DNA of 64,000 nucleotides, taken from assembly GCA_034435055.1 (NCBI GenBank), contig DAOTXS010000031.1, positions 1 to 64,000 of the forward strand, written 5' to 3'. The position numbers and the translations under genes were made by a program. Source of the DNA: DAOTXS01 sp034435055. Lineage in GTDB: Bacteria; Chloroflexota; Anaerolineae; UBA4142. The notes beneath the pieces are model-generated. The model saw only the letters and a program-made list of their open reading frames with translations. It had not been told where the DNA came from and did not search any database. This document shows positions 23,599-32,662 of this stretch, one piece after another. Position 1 is the first letter of the stretch; each line of letters opens with the position of its first letter.

Positions 23599-25230
23599 CT
23601 AGTATTCTACCACCCAACGACTCTGTTCGCGCATAAATTGCTGGACATAGTACGGTCCCAACGCACTCTTGCCCGTACTGCCGCTGCCCTTCCAGCCGCC
23701 AAACGAGTTGATGCCGGGCCACGCGCCGGTCGTCGCGCCCGCGCGGCGGTTGGAGTACGTTACACCGGCTTGGATGTGATCGAAGAAATACGCAATTTCT
23801 TTCTTGTCGTGACTGTAAATGCCGGCGCATAAACCGTACGCCGAGTTGTTCGCTTCGGTCATTGCCTCTTCAAACAAATCGACGCCGGTCACAACGAGGA
23901 ATGGCAGGAACAATTCTTCCTGGAACAATTTGTGCGTCTTGGGCAATTCTACGATGGCTGGCTCAACAAAGAATCCGCGCGCGAGGTCACCTTCTTTGAT
24001 TTGCTTACCACCAAAGAGGAATTTGCCGCCGGCTTTGCGCGCATCCTCCGCCGATTTCAAATACAGATCGACCGCATCCTGATTGATGACCGGACCCATG
24101 AACGTTTCTTTCTTCGTCGGGTCACCCACCTTGACGCGATTCTGCGTGTACTCAACGAGCAGTTTCAAGAATTGATCCTTGACTTTGTTATGCACGTAAA
24201 CGCGCGAACACGCCGAACATTTTTGTCCATCAAAGCCGAACGCCGCGCGCATCACGCCTTCCGCCGCTTCGTCGATGTCCGCGCTTTCGCACACGATTGC
24301 CGGATTCTTGCCGCCCATTTCGGCGATGACCGGCTTGGGAAATTTCGTCGCAAAATTTTTATACAACTTCATGCCGATGTCGTACGAGCCGGTAAAGATC
24401 ATCGCATCGACGCCGGGATTCTCCTGCAATTCTGCGCCCACCGATGAACCGGGACCAACCATCAAATTGAAAACGCCGTTCGGCAAACCGGCATCGGCGA
24501 AGGCATGATAGATTTCGTACCCGGCAACCGGTGATTCGGACGATGGTTTGAACACGACCGTGTTGCCGGCAACGAGCGCGCCCGCGCTCATCCCGGTCGC
24601 CAACGCGAACGGAAAATTCCACGGTGCGATGACACCCCACACGCCGTACGGTCGCAGAACACTCGTCGTCTTTTGCCCGGGTCCCGGCGATTCCAACTTC
24701 ATCACGTACCCTTTGTGCTTTTCCATCACCGCGCAATAATAACGAATCAGTTCCGCCGTCTCGTTCACTTCGGCAAGCGCCTCGGCGCGATTCTTGCCCA
24801 CCTCGAACGCCATCCACGCCGAAAGTTCAAACCGCCGCGCGACGATCAAATCGGCGGCACGACGCAGGATCGTGATGCGGTCGCGGTAATCCATCGCGCT
24901 CCATTTTTCGAATGCGACGCGCGCGGCTTGAATGGCATAGCGCGTATCTTCGCGCGTGCCTTTGGGAAAATGACTGACAATCATTTTCGTATCGACCGGG
25001 CTGGGATGTGCAAATTCGCCGGCGGATGAAACGCGCGCGGCGTTGTTCACATAGTTGGAAAAATGTTTGCCTAATTGTTTGCGGACTTTGGCAACCGCAG
25101 TTTCGTACTGCTTGTCGTCGTCCGGCGTAACCGCCAGCGTTGCGTACGTGATGCGCGGAACCGGCGCGGGTTTGGCGGGCGTCGCTTTGAACTTGGGCGA
25201 TGCTTTGTCGGCAACTTTTTTCTTTGGCAT
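23599..25230 (-). CDS. L-glutamate gamma-semialdehyde (1-pyrroline-5-carboxylate) dehydrogenase
   Basis: A 543-residue NAD(P)-dependent aldehyde dehydrogenase converting glutamate semialdehyde to glutamate, the second step of proline breakdown. Family landmarks: PWNFPFALATGMSAGALVAGN, the catalytic Glu in EMGGKNPAIV, and catalytic Cys in GFDGQKCSACSRVYVH. The first ~30 residues are a Lys/Pro/Ala-rich extension absent from most RocA proteins. No proline dehydrogenase gene is adjacent. Start ATG 25230 follows an AGGAG-like site. A GTGATTA microsatellite-like stretch lies just upstream near 25247-25280. Confidence 0.88.
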   Translation of the reverse strand: MPKKKVADKASPKFKATPAKPAPVPRITYATLAVTPDDDKQYETAVAKVRKQLGKHFSNYVNNAARVSSAGEFAHPSPVDTKMIVSHFPKGTREDTRYAIQAARVAFEKWSAMDYRDRITILRRAADLIVARRFELSAWMAFEVGKNRAEALAEVNETAELIRYYCAVMEKHKGYVMKLESPGPGQKTTSVLRPYGVWGVIAPWNFPFALATGMSAGALVAGNTVVFKPSSESPVAGYEIYHAFADAGLPNGVFNLMVGPGSSVGAELQENPGVDAMIFTGSYDIGMKLYKNFATKFPKPVIAEMGGKNPAIVCESADIDEAAEGVMRAAFGFDGQKCSACSRVYVHNKVKDQFLKLLVEYTQNRVKVGDPTKKETFMGPVINQDAVDLYLKSAEDARKAGGKFLFGGKQIKEGDLARGFFVEPAIVELPKTHKLFQEELFLPFLVVTGVDLFEEAMTEANNSAYGLCAGIYSHDKKEIAYFFDHIQAGVTYSNRRAGATTGAWPGINSFGGWKGSGSTGKSALGPYYVQQFMREQSRWVVEY

Positions 25231-25329
25231 AAGACTCCTCCTTGAGTTAGGTGATTGGGTGATTAGGTGATTAGATTATTGGAGCGGCAAAATTGTACCC
25301 TCAATCAAGCACGGTGTCAAAAGGGCAGT

Positions 25330-25358
25330 TTTCCATCTCGGGTCATTTTTGGTATAAT
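25330..25358 (+). promoter_or_regulatory. Promoter of ruvB (TTTCCA-N17-TATAAT)
   Basis: A perfect -10 box at 25353-25358 with a weak -35 at 25330-25335. The ruvB start is 37 nt downstream. Confidence 0.55.
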
Positions 25359-25394
25359 GGCAATACAACTGCCCACCGTTCACCGAGGTCTTTA

Positions 25395-26414
25395 ATGCCG
25401 GATCGCGTTGTGTCACCCAAACCAACTGAAGACGAAGGCAAGTTCGAACTCTCGCTGCGTCCCAAACGTATCGAGGAGTACATCGGTCAGGACAAGGTCA
25501 AACAAAACTTGAAAATCCTGATTGAGGCGGCAAAGGCGCGTGAAGAAGCCATCGATCACGTTTTGCTGTACGGTCCGCCCGGGCTGGGCAAGACGACGCT
25601 CGCCAACATCATCGCAAACGAAATGCGCGTGTCGATCAAAACAACTTCGGGTCCCGCCATCGAACGTCCCGGCGATCTTGCCGCGATTCTGACTAACTTG
25701 CACAAAGGCGATGTGTTGTTCGTCGATGAAATTCACCGGCTCGCGCGCCCGGTCGAAGAAGTGCTGTACCCGGCGATGGAAGATTTTCAACTCGACATCA
25801 TCATTGGCAAAGGACCGAGCGCGCGGAGCATTCGTTTGAACTTGCCGCGCTTTACAATCATCGGCGCGACGACCCGGTTTGCGATGATGTCCGCGCCGTT
25901 GCGCGACCGATTTGGCGCGGTGTATCGTTTGGATTTTTACGATCAAAGCGCGATGGAAACGATTGTGCATCGATCCGCCGGCATCCTGGGTGTCGCCATC
26001 GATCCGGACGGCGTCCGGAAAATTGCACAACGCGCACGCGGTACGCCGCGCGTTGCGAATCGTTTGTTGAAACGCGTCCGCGATTTCGCGCAAGTCCGCG
26101 CCGATGGCTCGATCACGGCGAGCGTCGCCGGTCAAGCGCTCGCGATGCTCGAAGTCGATGCGCTGGGTTTGGACGACGTGGATCGCAAAGTTCTGCGCGC
26201 GATCATCGAAAAATTTTCCGGCGGTCCGGTCGGCTTGGAAACGATTGCCGCGTCGATCAGCGAAGAAGCGGACACGATTATGGATGTGTACGAACCGTAC
26301 CTTTTGCAACTGGGTTTCTTGGATCGGACGCCGCGCGGGCGCGTGGCAACCAAACGCGCGTACGAACACCTGGGATTGAAATTCCCGGAATCGCCGCAGG
26401 AACGGTTGCTGTGA
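25395..26414 (+). CDS. ruvB: Holliday junction branch-migration helicase RuvB
   Basis: A 339-residue AAA+ motor that drives Holliday junction migration with RuvA. Visible are LRPKRIEEYIGQ, Walker A GPPGLGKTT, Walker B DEIHR, sensor GATTRF, the LRDRFG arginine-finger region, and a C-terminal winged helix with RTPRGRVAT. Length is typical. Start at 25395 (MPDRVV) was chosen over the upstream in-frame codon because GAGG lies 6-7 nt before it and the family begins here. It overlaps the next gene by 4 bases. No ruvA or ruvC is in the window. Confidence 0.95.
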   Translation: MPDRVVSPKPTEDEGKFELSLRPKRIEEYIGQDKVKQNLKILIEAAKAREEAIDHVLLYGPPGLGKTTLANIIANEMRVSIKTTSGPAIERPGDLAAILTNLHKGDVLFVDEIHRLARPVEEVLYPAMEDFQLDIIIGKGPSARSIRLNLPRFTIIGATTRFAMMSAPLRDRFGAVYRLDFYDQSAMETIVHRSAGILGVAIDPDGVRKIAQRARGTPRVANRLLKRVRDFAQVRADGSITASVAGQALAMLEVDALGLDDVDRKVLRAIIEKFSGGPVGLETIAASISEEADTIMDVYEPYLLQLGFLDRTPRGRVATKRAYEHLGLKFPESPQERLL

Positions 26415-26767
26415 AAAATTTGGACGAAGCGCGGCGACAATATTTGCAAGATCCATTTTCAACTCGCTTGGCGCGCCTTGCCGCAAATCTTCAACGCATC
26501 GCTTTATTTTTAGAAAAGCAAGATTCCGATTCCATCACCGAGTTAATCGACGAATGCCGGCAATCGATTGAATGGAGTGCGCCGGACTTGCGACCCGATC
26601 GCGTTGAAGACGCCGCGTATTTAGTCGATGTTCAGCGCGGTCTGACACGTTGGAAATCGAACTGGGATCAAGTTCAAGCAAATTCGGTTCAACGTCAACA
26701 ACTGATCGAACAAGTGCGCGAATGGTCGGTGGAAATTTTGTACATCTCTGGTCTCGTCGACGAATGA
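26411..26767 (+). CDS. Small helical protein of unknown function in ruvB operon
   Basis: A 118-residue, charged, mostly helical protein without recognisable motif, signal peptide or membrane helix. The GTG start overlaps the ruvB stop and its own stop overlaps the next ATG (ATGA), so it is tightly coupled on both sides. No function can be assigned. Confidence 0.6.
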   Translation: MKNLDEARRQYLQDPFSTRLARLAANLQRIALFLEKQDSDSITELIDECRQSIEWSAPDLRPDRVEDAAYLVDVQRGLTRWKSNWDQVQANSVQRQQLIEQVREWSVEILYISGLVDE

Positions 26768-28335
26768 ACTCCTCGAAACTGCCTACTGCTTACTGCCTTC
26801 TGCTTTCCGGCATTTTCCTCGCTCACTCGCTCTTTTACTTTTGGGCGCTCGGCACCGACGCGGTGGACGACGCGTACATTTCATTTCGGTACGCGCAAAA
26901 CGCAATTCGCGGTTACGGTTTAGTGTTCAACGCCGGCGAGCGCGTCGAAGGATTCACCAACTTTTTGTGGACGGCGCTGATGATTCCGCTCGAAGGCGCG
27001 GGCGTCGATGTTGGCCGCACGAGTATGTTGCTGGGCGCGTTGCTCGCGCTTGCGCTAATGTGGCTCGTCGTACGCTTTGCCAAAATTGTCGCTGCGCCGC
27101 GCGGCACCGGCATTTTGGCGGCGGCGCTTCTCGCCGTCGATGGCTCGTTCGTCTTGTGGTCGATCAGCGGACTGGAAACAGTAATGTTCGCGTTTCTGAT
27201 TTTTGCTGGCGGATTGCTGTACGTGCGCGAACAAGACGGCAGAAGACCGATGACCGATGACCGAAATCCATCTTCCGTTCTCCCTCTTCCATCGAATTTT
27301 CCATTTAGCGGAATCTTTTTCGCGCTCGCCGCGATGACACGCCCGGAAGGATTATTCGTCTTCGCGATCACCGTCGCACATCAAGCCGCGTGGCGATTGC
27401 TCACCGAACGTCGCTTGTTCACGTTGCGCGACATTTTGCGCGGCGTTGCGTTCGCGGCGATTTTTGCGCCGTACTGGCTCGGGCGTTGGTATTATTACAA
27501 ATCGTTTTTGCCCAATTCATTCCACGCCAAAGTGTCGGCGTCAGGACCGGCGGCGCAAATTCAACGCGGGTGGAATCATTTGGCACAGTTTGTCGGCGTG
27601 CATTTGGGCTGGGTGATTACAATCCCGCCAATTGTGGCATTATCGTCGATTGTACGGTCTGCGGTCAAAAATCGGCGGTCGTTTTGGATCAGCTATTTTA
27701 CGATGATTATCATTCCATACTCGGCGTACATCGTCTATGTCGGCGGCGATTGGTCGGTTGGGCGATTTTTCGTACCGTTCCTGCCGATGTTCTACCTGCT
27801 GTTTTCCACAGGTCTTGTGGATATGTGGAAATGGTTTGTGGAATCACGCGTGGCAAGTTGGGGAGAACGTCTTGTACACTTGGGCAAAATTGGCGTTATG
27901 TTGCTAGTTTCAGCAATTTTCTTGTGGTCATCGTGGGGAGGCGAATACGGGATTTACATTCGCAGTTTCGATGCTGGACGCGCCACCGAAGCGCGGGTTA
28001 CAATGGGAAAATGGCTCAAAGCAAATGCGCCGCGCGGCACGCTCATCGCCGTCGATGCGGCAGGACAGGTCCCGTACTTTTCCGAATTACCAACAATCGA
28101 TATGTTTGGCATTAACGATCTCCATATTGGGCGCTTGCCTGTCCCGACACTTGGACAAGGAACGCCCGGTCATGAGAAATTCGATTTAACTTACGTAATA
28201 GCGCGGCAGCCAGAATATGTTGTGATTTACGGAAACCTTCTGGATAATGTCAAAGAGTACGAACGTGCACCAATCGAATGGACAGATGATCCAGAGTTGC
28301 TCAAATTTCTAACGTTGTATCGACGGAGGAAATAA
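26764..28335 (+). CDS. Multi-spanning membrane glycosyltransferase (AftB/ArnT-like, GT-C)
   Basis: A 523-residue protein with about ten hydrophobic helices. The first loop carries the acidic motif DDAYISFRYA followed by GLVFNAGERVEGFTNFLW, a signature of AftB-like arabinofuranosyltransferases and related polyprenyl-phosphate-sugar-dependent GT-C enzymes. It transfers a sugar at the outer membrane face; donor and acceptor are unknown. Codons 6-14 (KLPTAYCLL) and a loop near residues 157-172 are encoded by low-complexity dispersed repeats. A soluble C-terminal domain starts near residue 400. Confidence 0.75.
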   Translation: MNSSKLPTAYCLLLSGIFLAHSLFYFWALGTDAVDDAYISFRYAQNAIRGYGLVFNAGERVEGFTNFLWTALMIPLEGAGVDVGRTSMLLGALLALALMWLVVRFAKIVAAPRGTGILAAALLAVDGSFVLWSISGLETVMFAFLIFAGGLLYVREQDGRRPMTDDRNPSSVLPLPSNFPFSGIFFALAAMTRPEGLFVFAITVAHQAAWRLLTERRLFTLRDILRGVAFAAIFAPYWLGRWYYYKSFLPNSFHAKVSASGPAAQIQRGWNHLAQFVGVHLGWVITIPPIVALSSIVRSAVKNRRSFWISYFTMIIIPYSAYIVYVGGDWSVGRFFVPFLPMFYLLFSTGLVDMWKWFVESRVASWGERLVHLGKIGVMLLVSAIFLWSSWGGEYGIYIRSFDAGRATEARVTMGKWLKANAPRGTLIAVDAAGQVPYFSELPTIDMFGINDLHIGRLPVPTLGQGTPGHEKFDLTYVIARQPEYVVIYGNLLDNVKEYERAPIEWTDDPELLKFLTLYRRRK

Positions 28336-28336
28336 G

Positions 28337-28561
28337 GTGGAAGACATCGGAAAAATGCTGTTGATTTTCGGATTGAGTGTTACTATTCTGGGGGCTTTTT
28401 TAGCAATCGGCGGAAGGATACCGGGATTTGGACGCTTACCCGGCGATCTCATCTTTCAAACCGAGAATTTTTCCTGCATGATTCCTTTAGCAACCTCGAT
28501 CATACTCAGCATTGTGCTTACTCTTTTGCTTAATCTCCTTCTCCGTTTGATTAATAGATAA
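28337..28561 (+). CDS. DUF2905 family small membrane protein
   Basis: A 74-residue protein with two hydrophobic helices (about 7-25 and 48-70) separated by GGRIPGFGRLPGDL, the DUF2905 signature. Function unknown. The GTG start at 28337 follows GGAGGA and lies one base after the glycosyltransferase stop, so they are co-translated. It is the last gene before the origin region. Confidence 0.8.
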   Translation: MEDIGKMLLIFGLSVTILGAFLAIGGRIPGFGRLPGDLIFQTENFSCMIPLATSIILSIVLTLLLNLLLRLINR

Positions 28562-28923
28562 GTGTAGTACTAGTAGGGGGTGTGGAAATGTGCAGATGGA
28601 GAACGGCTGTACCAAAGTACACAAAAGAGCGGATGGAAGAAAAATTTATCCCCTAGATATATGAAACGCATAATTTGACTGATGTGCATCACTTGTGTGA
28701 GTAAAATCGGTTTCAAGTACAAGATATTCAGCACAATCTATAGTGGTCTATACAAGGGAAAAGCACGATTTGTAGGGCAAACCTTAAGCACGAATGTCAA
28801 GTTATCCCCATAAAGGTCTGATTATCCCCAAATATGACCTACTTATCCACACATCCACAGTTTTTTCCACTTGTGGAAAACCGATTGTAGTAAACATAAA
28901 CGGAGGCGATTTGCCTCCGTTTT
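28562..28923. other. Probable oriC segment downstream of dnaA
   Basis: An AT-rich gap of 362 bp with no gene. It has a perfect DnaA box TTATCCACA at 28843-28851 and near-boxes TTATCCCCT (28646-28654), TTATCCCCA (28802-28810 and 28822-28830) and CATCCACAG (28852-28860). A palindrome, TTTTCCAC-TT-GTGGAAAA, lies at 28863-28880. Clustering of such boxes next to dnaA is the normal bacterial origin pattern. The terminator of dnaA is at its right end. Confidence 0.75.
28898..28922. terminator. Terminator after dnaA
   Basis: AAACGGAGGC (28898-28907) and GCCTCCGTTT (28913-28922) form a 10-bp stem with a 5-nt loop just past the dnaA stop. Confidence 0.7.
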
Positions 28924-30321
28924 TCATCCTTTCACCTGATATAAACGTTCCTTAATTGCCAGAACCTCGCGTCTTCGATTGTCGTCCGTCTCGATTTGTT
29001 CGGTAATTTTATCGTGAGCGTACATTACAGTGGTATGATCGCGTCCGCCCAGCACATCGCCGATTTGCGGGAGCGATGCATCAGTTTCTTCGCGCAACAG
29101 GAACATTGCAACTTGGCGCGGCAGGACAACTTCTTTATTGCGACTGCGCCCGGTCAAATCGTCGATGGCAACGTTGTAAAAACTGGCAACCGCTTCAAGC
29201 ACCTGTTCGACGGTTACCGGTTTATGGCGCAAGATATCTTGAAGCACGGTGTTTGCCAAATCAACCGTCATCGTCGATTTCATGAGTTGCGCGTACCCCA
29301 ACACCCGCGTTAGCGCGCCCTCAAGCTCCCGGATATTGCTCTGAACTTTGTGCGCAATAAAGTCGATGACGTCCATCGGAACCACCGCGCCAAGCGCGTC
29401 TGCTTTAGTACGCAAGATGGCAATCCGCATTTCCAGATCCGGCGGCTGAATATCCGTGATCATTCCGCCTTCAAAGCGCGAGCGCACGCGCTCTTCGAGT
29501 GTGGGAATCGCGCGCGGATGTCGATCGCTGGAGATCACGATTTGCTTGTTCGCGGCGTGCAAATGATTGAAGGTGTGAAAGAATTCTTCCTGGGTCGATT
29601 CTTTACCGGCGATGAATTGAATGTCATCGATGAGTAACACATCGATCTCGCGATAGATGCGGCGGAATTCATTCGTCGCTTGATTGCGGATCGCGTTAAT
29701 GAGATCGTTCGTGAACGTTTCGGACGAGACATACAAAACGCGTCGCCCTTTGACCGTGGGATGTTGTCCCAGCGCGTGGAGCAAATGCGTCTTGCCTAGC
29801 CCAGTCCCGCCGTAGATGAACAACGGGTTGTACGATTCACCGGGATGTTCAGCAACGGCGAGCGCGGCGGCATGCGCCAAACGATTCGAGTTGCCGACGA
29901 TGAACGTTTCGAACGTGTATTTGGGATTCAAGGGACGCGCGCGCCCCATCAAATCTGTGGCTGGTGATTTAGAAACAGGTTGTTCATCCATCGCGATTTT
30001 TTCCGATCGCGGTTCTTGCAACAGAGACGATGCCACATCCGCTCCGCTTGAACCGTTGCCATTACGTGGCGCGTTCTTATCCTTGACGACGTACTGGATT
30101 GAAACCGATTCGCCGACGATGCCGGTTACGGTGCGTTGAATGGTTGCCTGTAAACGATTTTCCAGCCACTCTTTAGCGTACGCGCTGTGTACGCCGACCG
30201 TCATCGCACCATTATTATACTCAATTGCGTGCGTAGGTCTAACCCACGTGTCGAACGTGGCTTTGGTCATTTGCAGTTGCAATTCGCCCAGTGTCGCGTG
30301 CCAAATATCTTGTGCATTCAT
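28924..30321 (-). CDS. dnaA: Chromosomal replication initiator DnaA
   Basis: A 465-residue initiator that binds DnaA boxes and opens the origin. Domain I (ATLGELQLQMTKATFDTWV), a poorly conserved linker, and the AAA+ domain with NPLFIYGGTGLGKTHLLHALG, DVLLIDDIQF and sensor EERVRSRFEGG are visible. Domain IV ends in the box-binding helix GGRDHTTVMYAHDKI. The start at 30321 (MNAQDIW) was chosen because the family begins here; the 27 preceding codons are not conserved-looking. It is flanked on both sides by DnaA-box-rich DNA, suggesting autoregulation. Confidence 0.95.
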   Translation of the reverse strand: MNAQDIWHATLGELQLQMTKATFDTWVRPTHAIEYNNGAMTVGVHSAYAKEWLENRLQATIQRTVTGIVGESVSIQYVVKDKNAPRNGNGSSGADVASSLLQEPRSEKIAMDEQPVSKSPATDLMGRARPLNPKYTFETFIVGNSNRLAHAAALAVAEHPGESYNPLFIYGGTGLGKTHLLHALGQHPTVKGRRVLYVSSETFTNDLINAIRNQATNEFRRIYREIDVLLIDDIQFIAGKESTQEEFFHTFNHLHAANKQIVISSDRHPRAIPTLEERVRSRFEGGMITDIQPPDLEMRIAILRTKADALGAVVPMDVIDFIAHKVQSNIRELEGALTRVLGYAQLMKSTMTVDLANTVLQDILRHKPVTVEQVLEAVASFYNVAIDDLTGRSRNKEVVLPRQVAMFLLREETDASLPQIGDVLGGRDHTTVMYAHDKITEQIETDDNRRREVLAIKERLYQVKG

Positions 30322-30638
30322 GATGACAATTAAAAATGAAAAATTAAAATTGGGAACTGAACTTGAGGGGCGCAGACATTCTAATCCAATTTGATACGAC
30401 AATCAATACATCTACCTTAAAAAAGAATGTATGCGTTGGGTTTTTAAGATTGAAGCTTGGATTGATTCAATCTTGCGTGTTGTGGAAAAAGCGTGAATGA
30501 GTTTGAGCGATAAAAATTTTCGGACGTGTGTATACGAGATATAGTAGAGCATTTCAAAATCAAACACAATCCTTGTGGACACAACGATTAAATCTTGGGG
30601 ATTGGTTGTGGAAAAGATGTGTGCTATAATCCGCCGCA
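30322..30638. other. Probable oriC segment / dnaA promoter region
   Basis: A 317-bp AT-rich gap between divergent dnaA and the next gene. DnaA-box-like sites are TTGTGGAAA at 30480-30488 and 30606-30614 and TTGTGGACA at 30573-30581. A TATAAT at 30625-30630 serves the plus-strand gene. An antisense ORF across this region is not credible. Confidence 0.65.
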
Positions 30639-32579
30639 ATGCGAAAAACAATTCTACTAGTATCTGCCGTCGTGCTGCTCCTGTTGAGCGGGGTGTTGTA
30701 CTATCTGGCAACTGAAACGCGCGAGCTCAAAGGTTTTGTGCATGATGCGATGACGAATGCGCCGATTGAAAACGCTAAAATCGCCATCGCCGGTTTTTCT
30801 ACGACGACAGACGCGCTGGGTCAATACGCAATTCGAATTCCGCGCGGCACGTACACGCTGGTTGCGGAAAGCGACGGCTATGATATCACGTACACCGAAT
30901 TGAACGGCGACGATTTGTTCACGCGCGCGTTCGCCGTTGATTTTGTTTTGCAACCCAGCCGGCTGGTCATCACCGTGCGCGATTCGGAAACGCAACAACC
31001 AATCTCCAACGCTCAAGTCGTCGTCGAGGCTAAATCGCTCGCGACGAATGCAAAAGGCATTTTGGAAGTGCGCGGCGTCAAAACCGGGACATCGATTGCG
31101 GCACACATGCCCGGTTATCTGCCCACCGCTGTTGTGTACGACGGCAAAGGCAATTTCGATTTGCCGCTTGCGCCAAACGCCGTGAATGTTGTCGTGACCA
31201 ATCAGTACACGACTAGACCGATTGCGAACGCAAAAATCCAAGCGAGCAATCAAACACTCACAAGCGACACCCAGGGACGTGCAACATTCCGTCGCATCAA
31301 GTCCGGCGCGACGATTACCGCAACCGCCAACGGATTTGAAAACGCGACCACGCCGTTCGATGGAAAAGATATTCACTTTGTACTGCGGCCTACCACATTC
31401 GACGGCACAGTCATCGACGCATCAACGAATCAACCGATCAGCGGCACACTCGTTTATTTTGGCAACAACATTGTGACGACGAACGCCAAAGGCGAATTCC
31501 ATCTTGACAATGTGCCGGCAAAAGCATCGCTCACATTCAAAGTTCCCGGCTATCGCAAAATGCAAATCGATATCAGCGGCACGACACAACGCGAGCTCAA
31601 ACTCACACCGTTTCTTGTCAAAGGCATTCATTTGCCGTTTGGCATCACCGAAGAACGCTGGCGCGAAGTTGTCGATCTGATTTCCAAAACGGAATTGAAC
31701 GCCGTCGTAATCGATGTTAAAGCCGAGCGGGGTCGTTTGATGTGGGACAGCCAGGTTCCGCTCGCCAAGCAAATTGGCGCGGCGTATTTGCAAGGCGTCG
31801 ATCTCAAACGCGTGATCGAAGATTGTAAGACGCGCGATATTTATTGCATCGCGCGCCTGCCGGTCTTTCAAGATAATTTGCTTGCCTCGTCGCGTCCAAC
31901 GCTTGCCGCGCGTCTTGCCAACGGTGCGGTGTTCACCGAAACCGGCGGACAGCAGTGGCTCAATCCATTTTTGCAAGACAATTGGAATTATGTGATCGCG
32001 CTCGCTAAAGAAATTGCGGCAATGGGATTCGACGAAATTCAATTTGATTACGTCCGTTTCCCCGGCATTGTCAACACGATTGCGTGGGGCGCTGATTATA
32101 ACGAAGAGACGCGCATCGCGGCGATCACCGGTTTTCTAGCGCGCGCGCAAAAAGAATTACGTCCGACCGGCGTTTTCGTGTCCGCCGATGTGTTTGGTTT
32201 GACGACGGCAACCGACGACGATCAACACACCGGGCAGCGTCTGCGCGACCTGGGTCCGTATCTCGATTACGTTTCGCCGATGGTTTATCCCGACACGTGG
32301 GTGGAAGCGCGCGATTTGTTGACACGCGGTTTGCAGATCAAGAATTGTGCAGAAGCGAATCTTTGCCCGTACGAGGTGATTTACCACAGTTTCAAACGCG
32401 CGGCAGAAAAAACGACGACCAAAGTGCGATTATGGTTGCAAGCGTACGCGGGGCGCGGCAATTTTGGAGTGGAGCAATATCGCGTTCAGAAAAAAGCCGC
32501 GACTGAAGCGGGCAGTCTCGGCTGGATGTTTTGGAATGGGCAGGGCATTTACGATCCTAAGGTTTTTGATTCCAAATAA
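30639..32579 (+). CDS. Putative glycosyl hydrolase (DUF4015) with carboxypeptidase-regulatory-like repeats
   Basis: A 646-residue exported protein. An N-terminal hydrophobic anchor (4-24) is followed by three to four beta-rich carboxypeptidase-regulatory-like repeats to about residue 325 (NAPIENAKIAI, QQPISNAQVVV, TRPIANAKIQA, NQPISGTLVYF). A DUF4015-type TIM-barrel domain follows (LNAVVIDVKAERG, EIQFDYVRFPG, DYVSPMVYPDTW), seen in putative glycoside hydrolases of Gram-positive-like bacteria. It probably acts on cell-surface polysaccharide. The ATG is 8 nt after TATAAT, so the message may be nearly leaderless. A DnaA-box-like site overlaps the promoter. Confidence 0.75.
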   Translation: MRKTILLVSAVVLLLLSGVLYYLATETRELKGFVHDAMTNAPIENAKIAIAGFSTTTDALGQYAIRIPRGTYTLVAESDGYDITYTELNGDDLFTRAFAVDFVLQPSRLVITVRDSETQQPISNAQVVVEAKSLATNAKGILEVRGVKTGTSIAAHMPGYLPTAVVYDGKGNFDLPLAPNAVNVVVTNQYTTRPIANAKIQASNQTLTSDTQGRATFRRIKSGATITATANGFENATTPFDGKDIHFVLRPTTFDGTVIDASTNQPISGTLVYFGNNIVTTNAKGEFHLDNVPAKASLTFKVPGYRKMQIDISGTTQRELKLTPFLVKGIHLPFGITEERWREVVDLISKTELNAVVIDVKAERGRLMWDSQVPLAKQIGAAYLQGVDLKRVIEDCKTRDIYCIARLPVFQDNLLASSRPTLAARLANGAVFTETGGQQWLNPFLQDNWNYVIALAKEIAAMGFDEIQFDYVRFPGIVNTIAWGADYNEETRIAAITGFLARAQKELRPTGVFVSADVFGLTTATDDDQHTGQRLRDLGPYLDYVSPMVYPDTWVEARDLLTRGLQIKNCAEANLCPYEVIYHSFKRAAEKTTTKVRLWLQAYAGRGNFGVEQYRVQKKAATEAGSLGWMFWNGQGIYDPKVFDSK

Positions 32580-32587
32580 AAATCGCA

Positions 32588-32656
32588 CTGCCAAGACGCG
32601 AAGAGCGCAAAGAAAACATTTTTAAACTTGGCGTCCTTTGCGTCTTCGCGGTTCCA
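32588..32656. repeat. Quasi-palindromic dispersed repeat
   Basis: GCCAAGACGCGAAGAGCGCAAAG is only partly quoted here: the core CGCGAAG and GCGCAAAG is mirrored by CTTTGCG and CTTCGCGG across a T/A-rich centre. It lies between convergent genes and may act as a terminator. Confidence 0.5.
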
Positions 32657-32662
32657 AAGAAT

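Noticed and set aside
30412..30711. Minus-strand ORF of 99 codons across the dnaA upstream region
   Set aside because: It overlaps DnaA boxes, a promoter and the start of a real gene, and its product has no protein-like composition.
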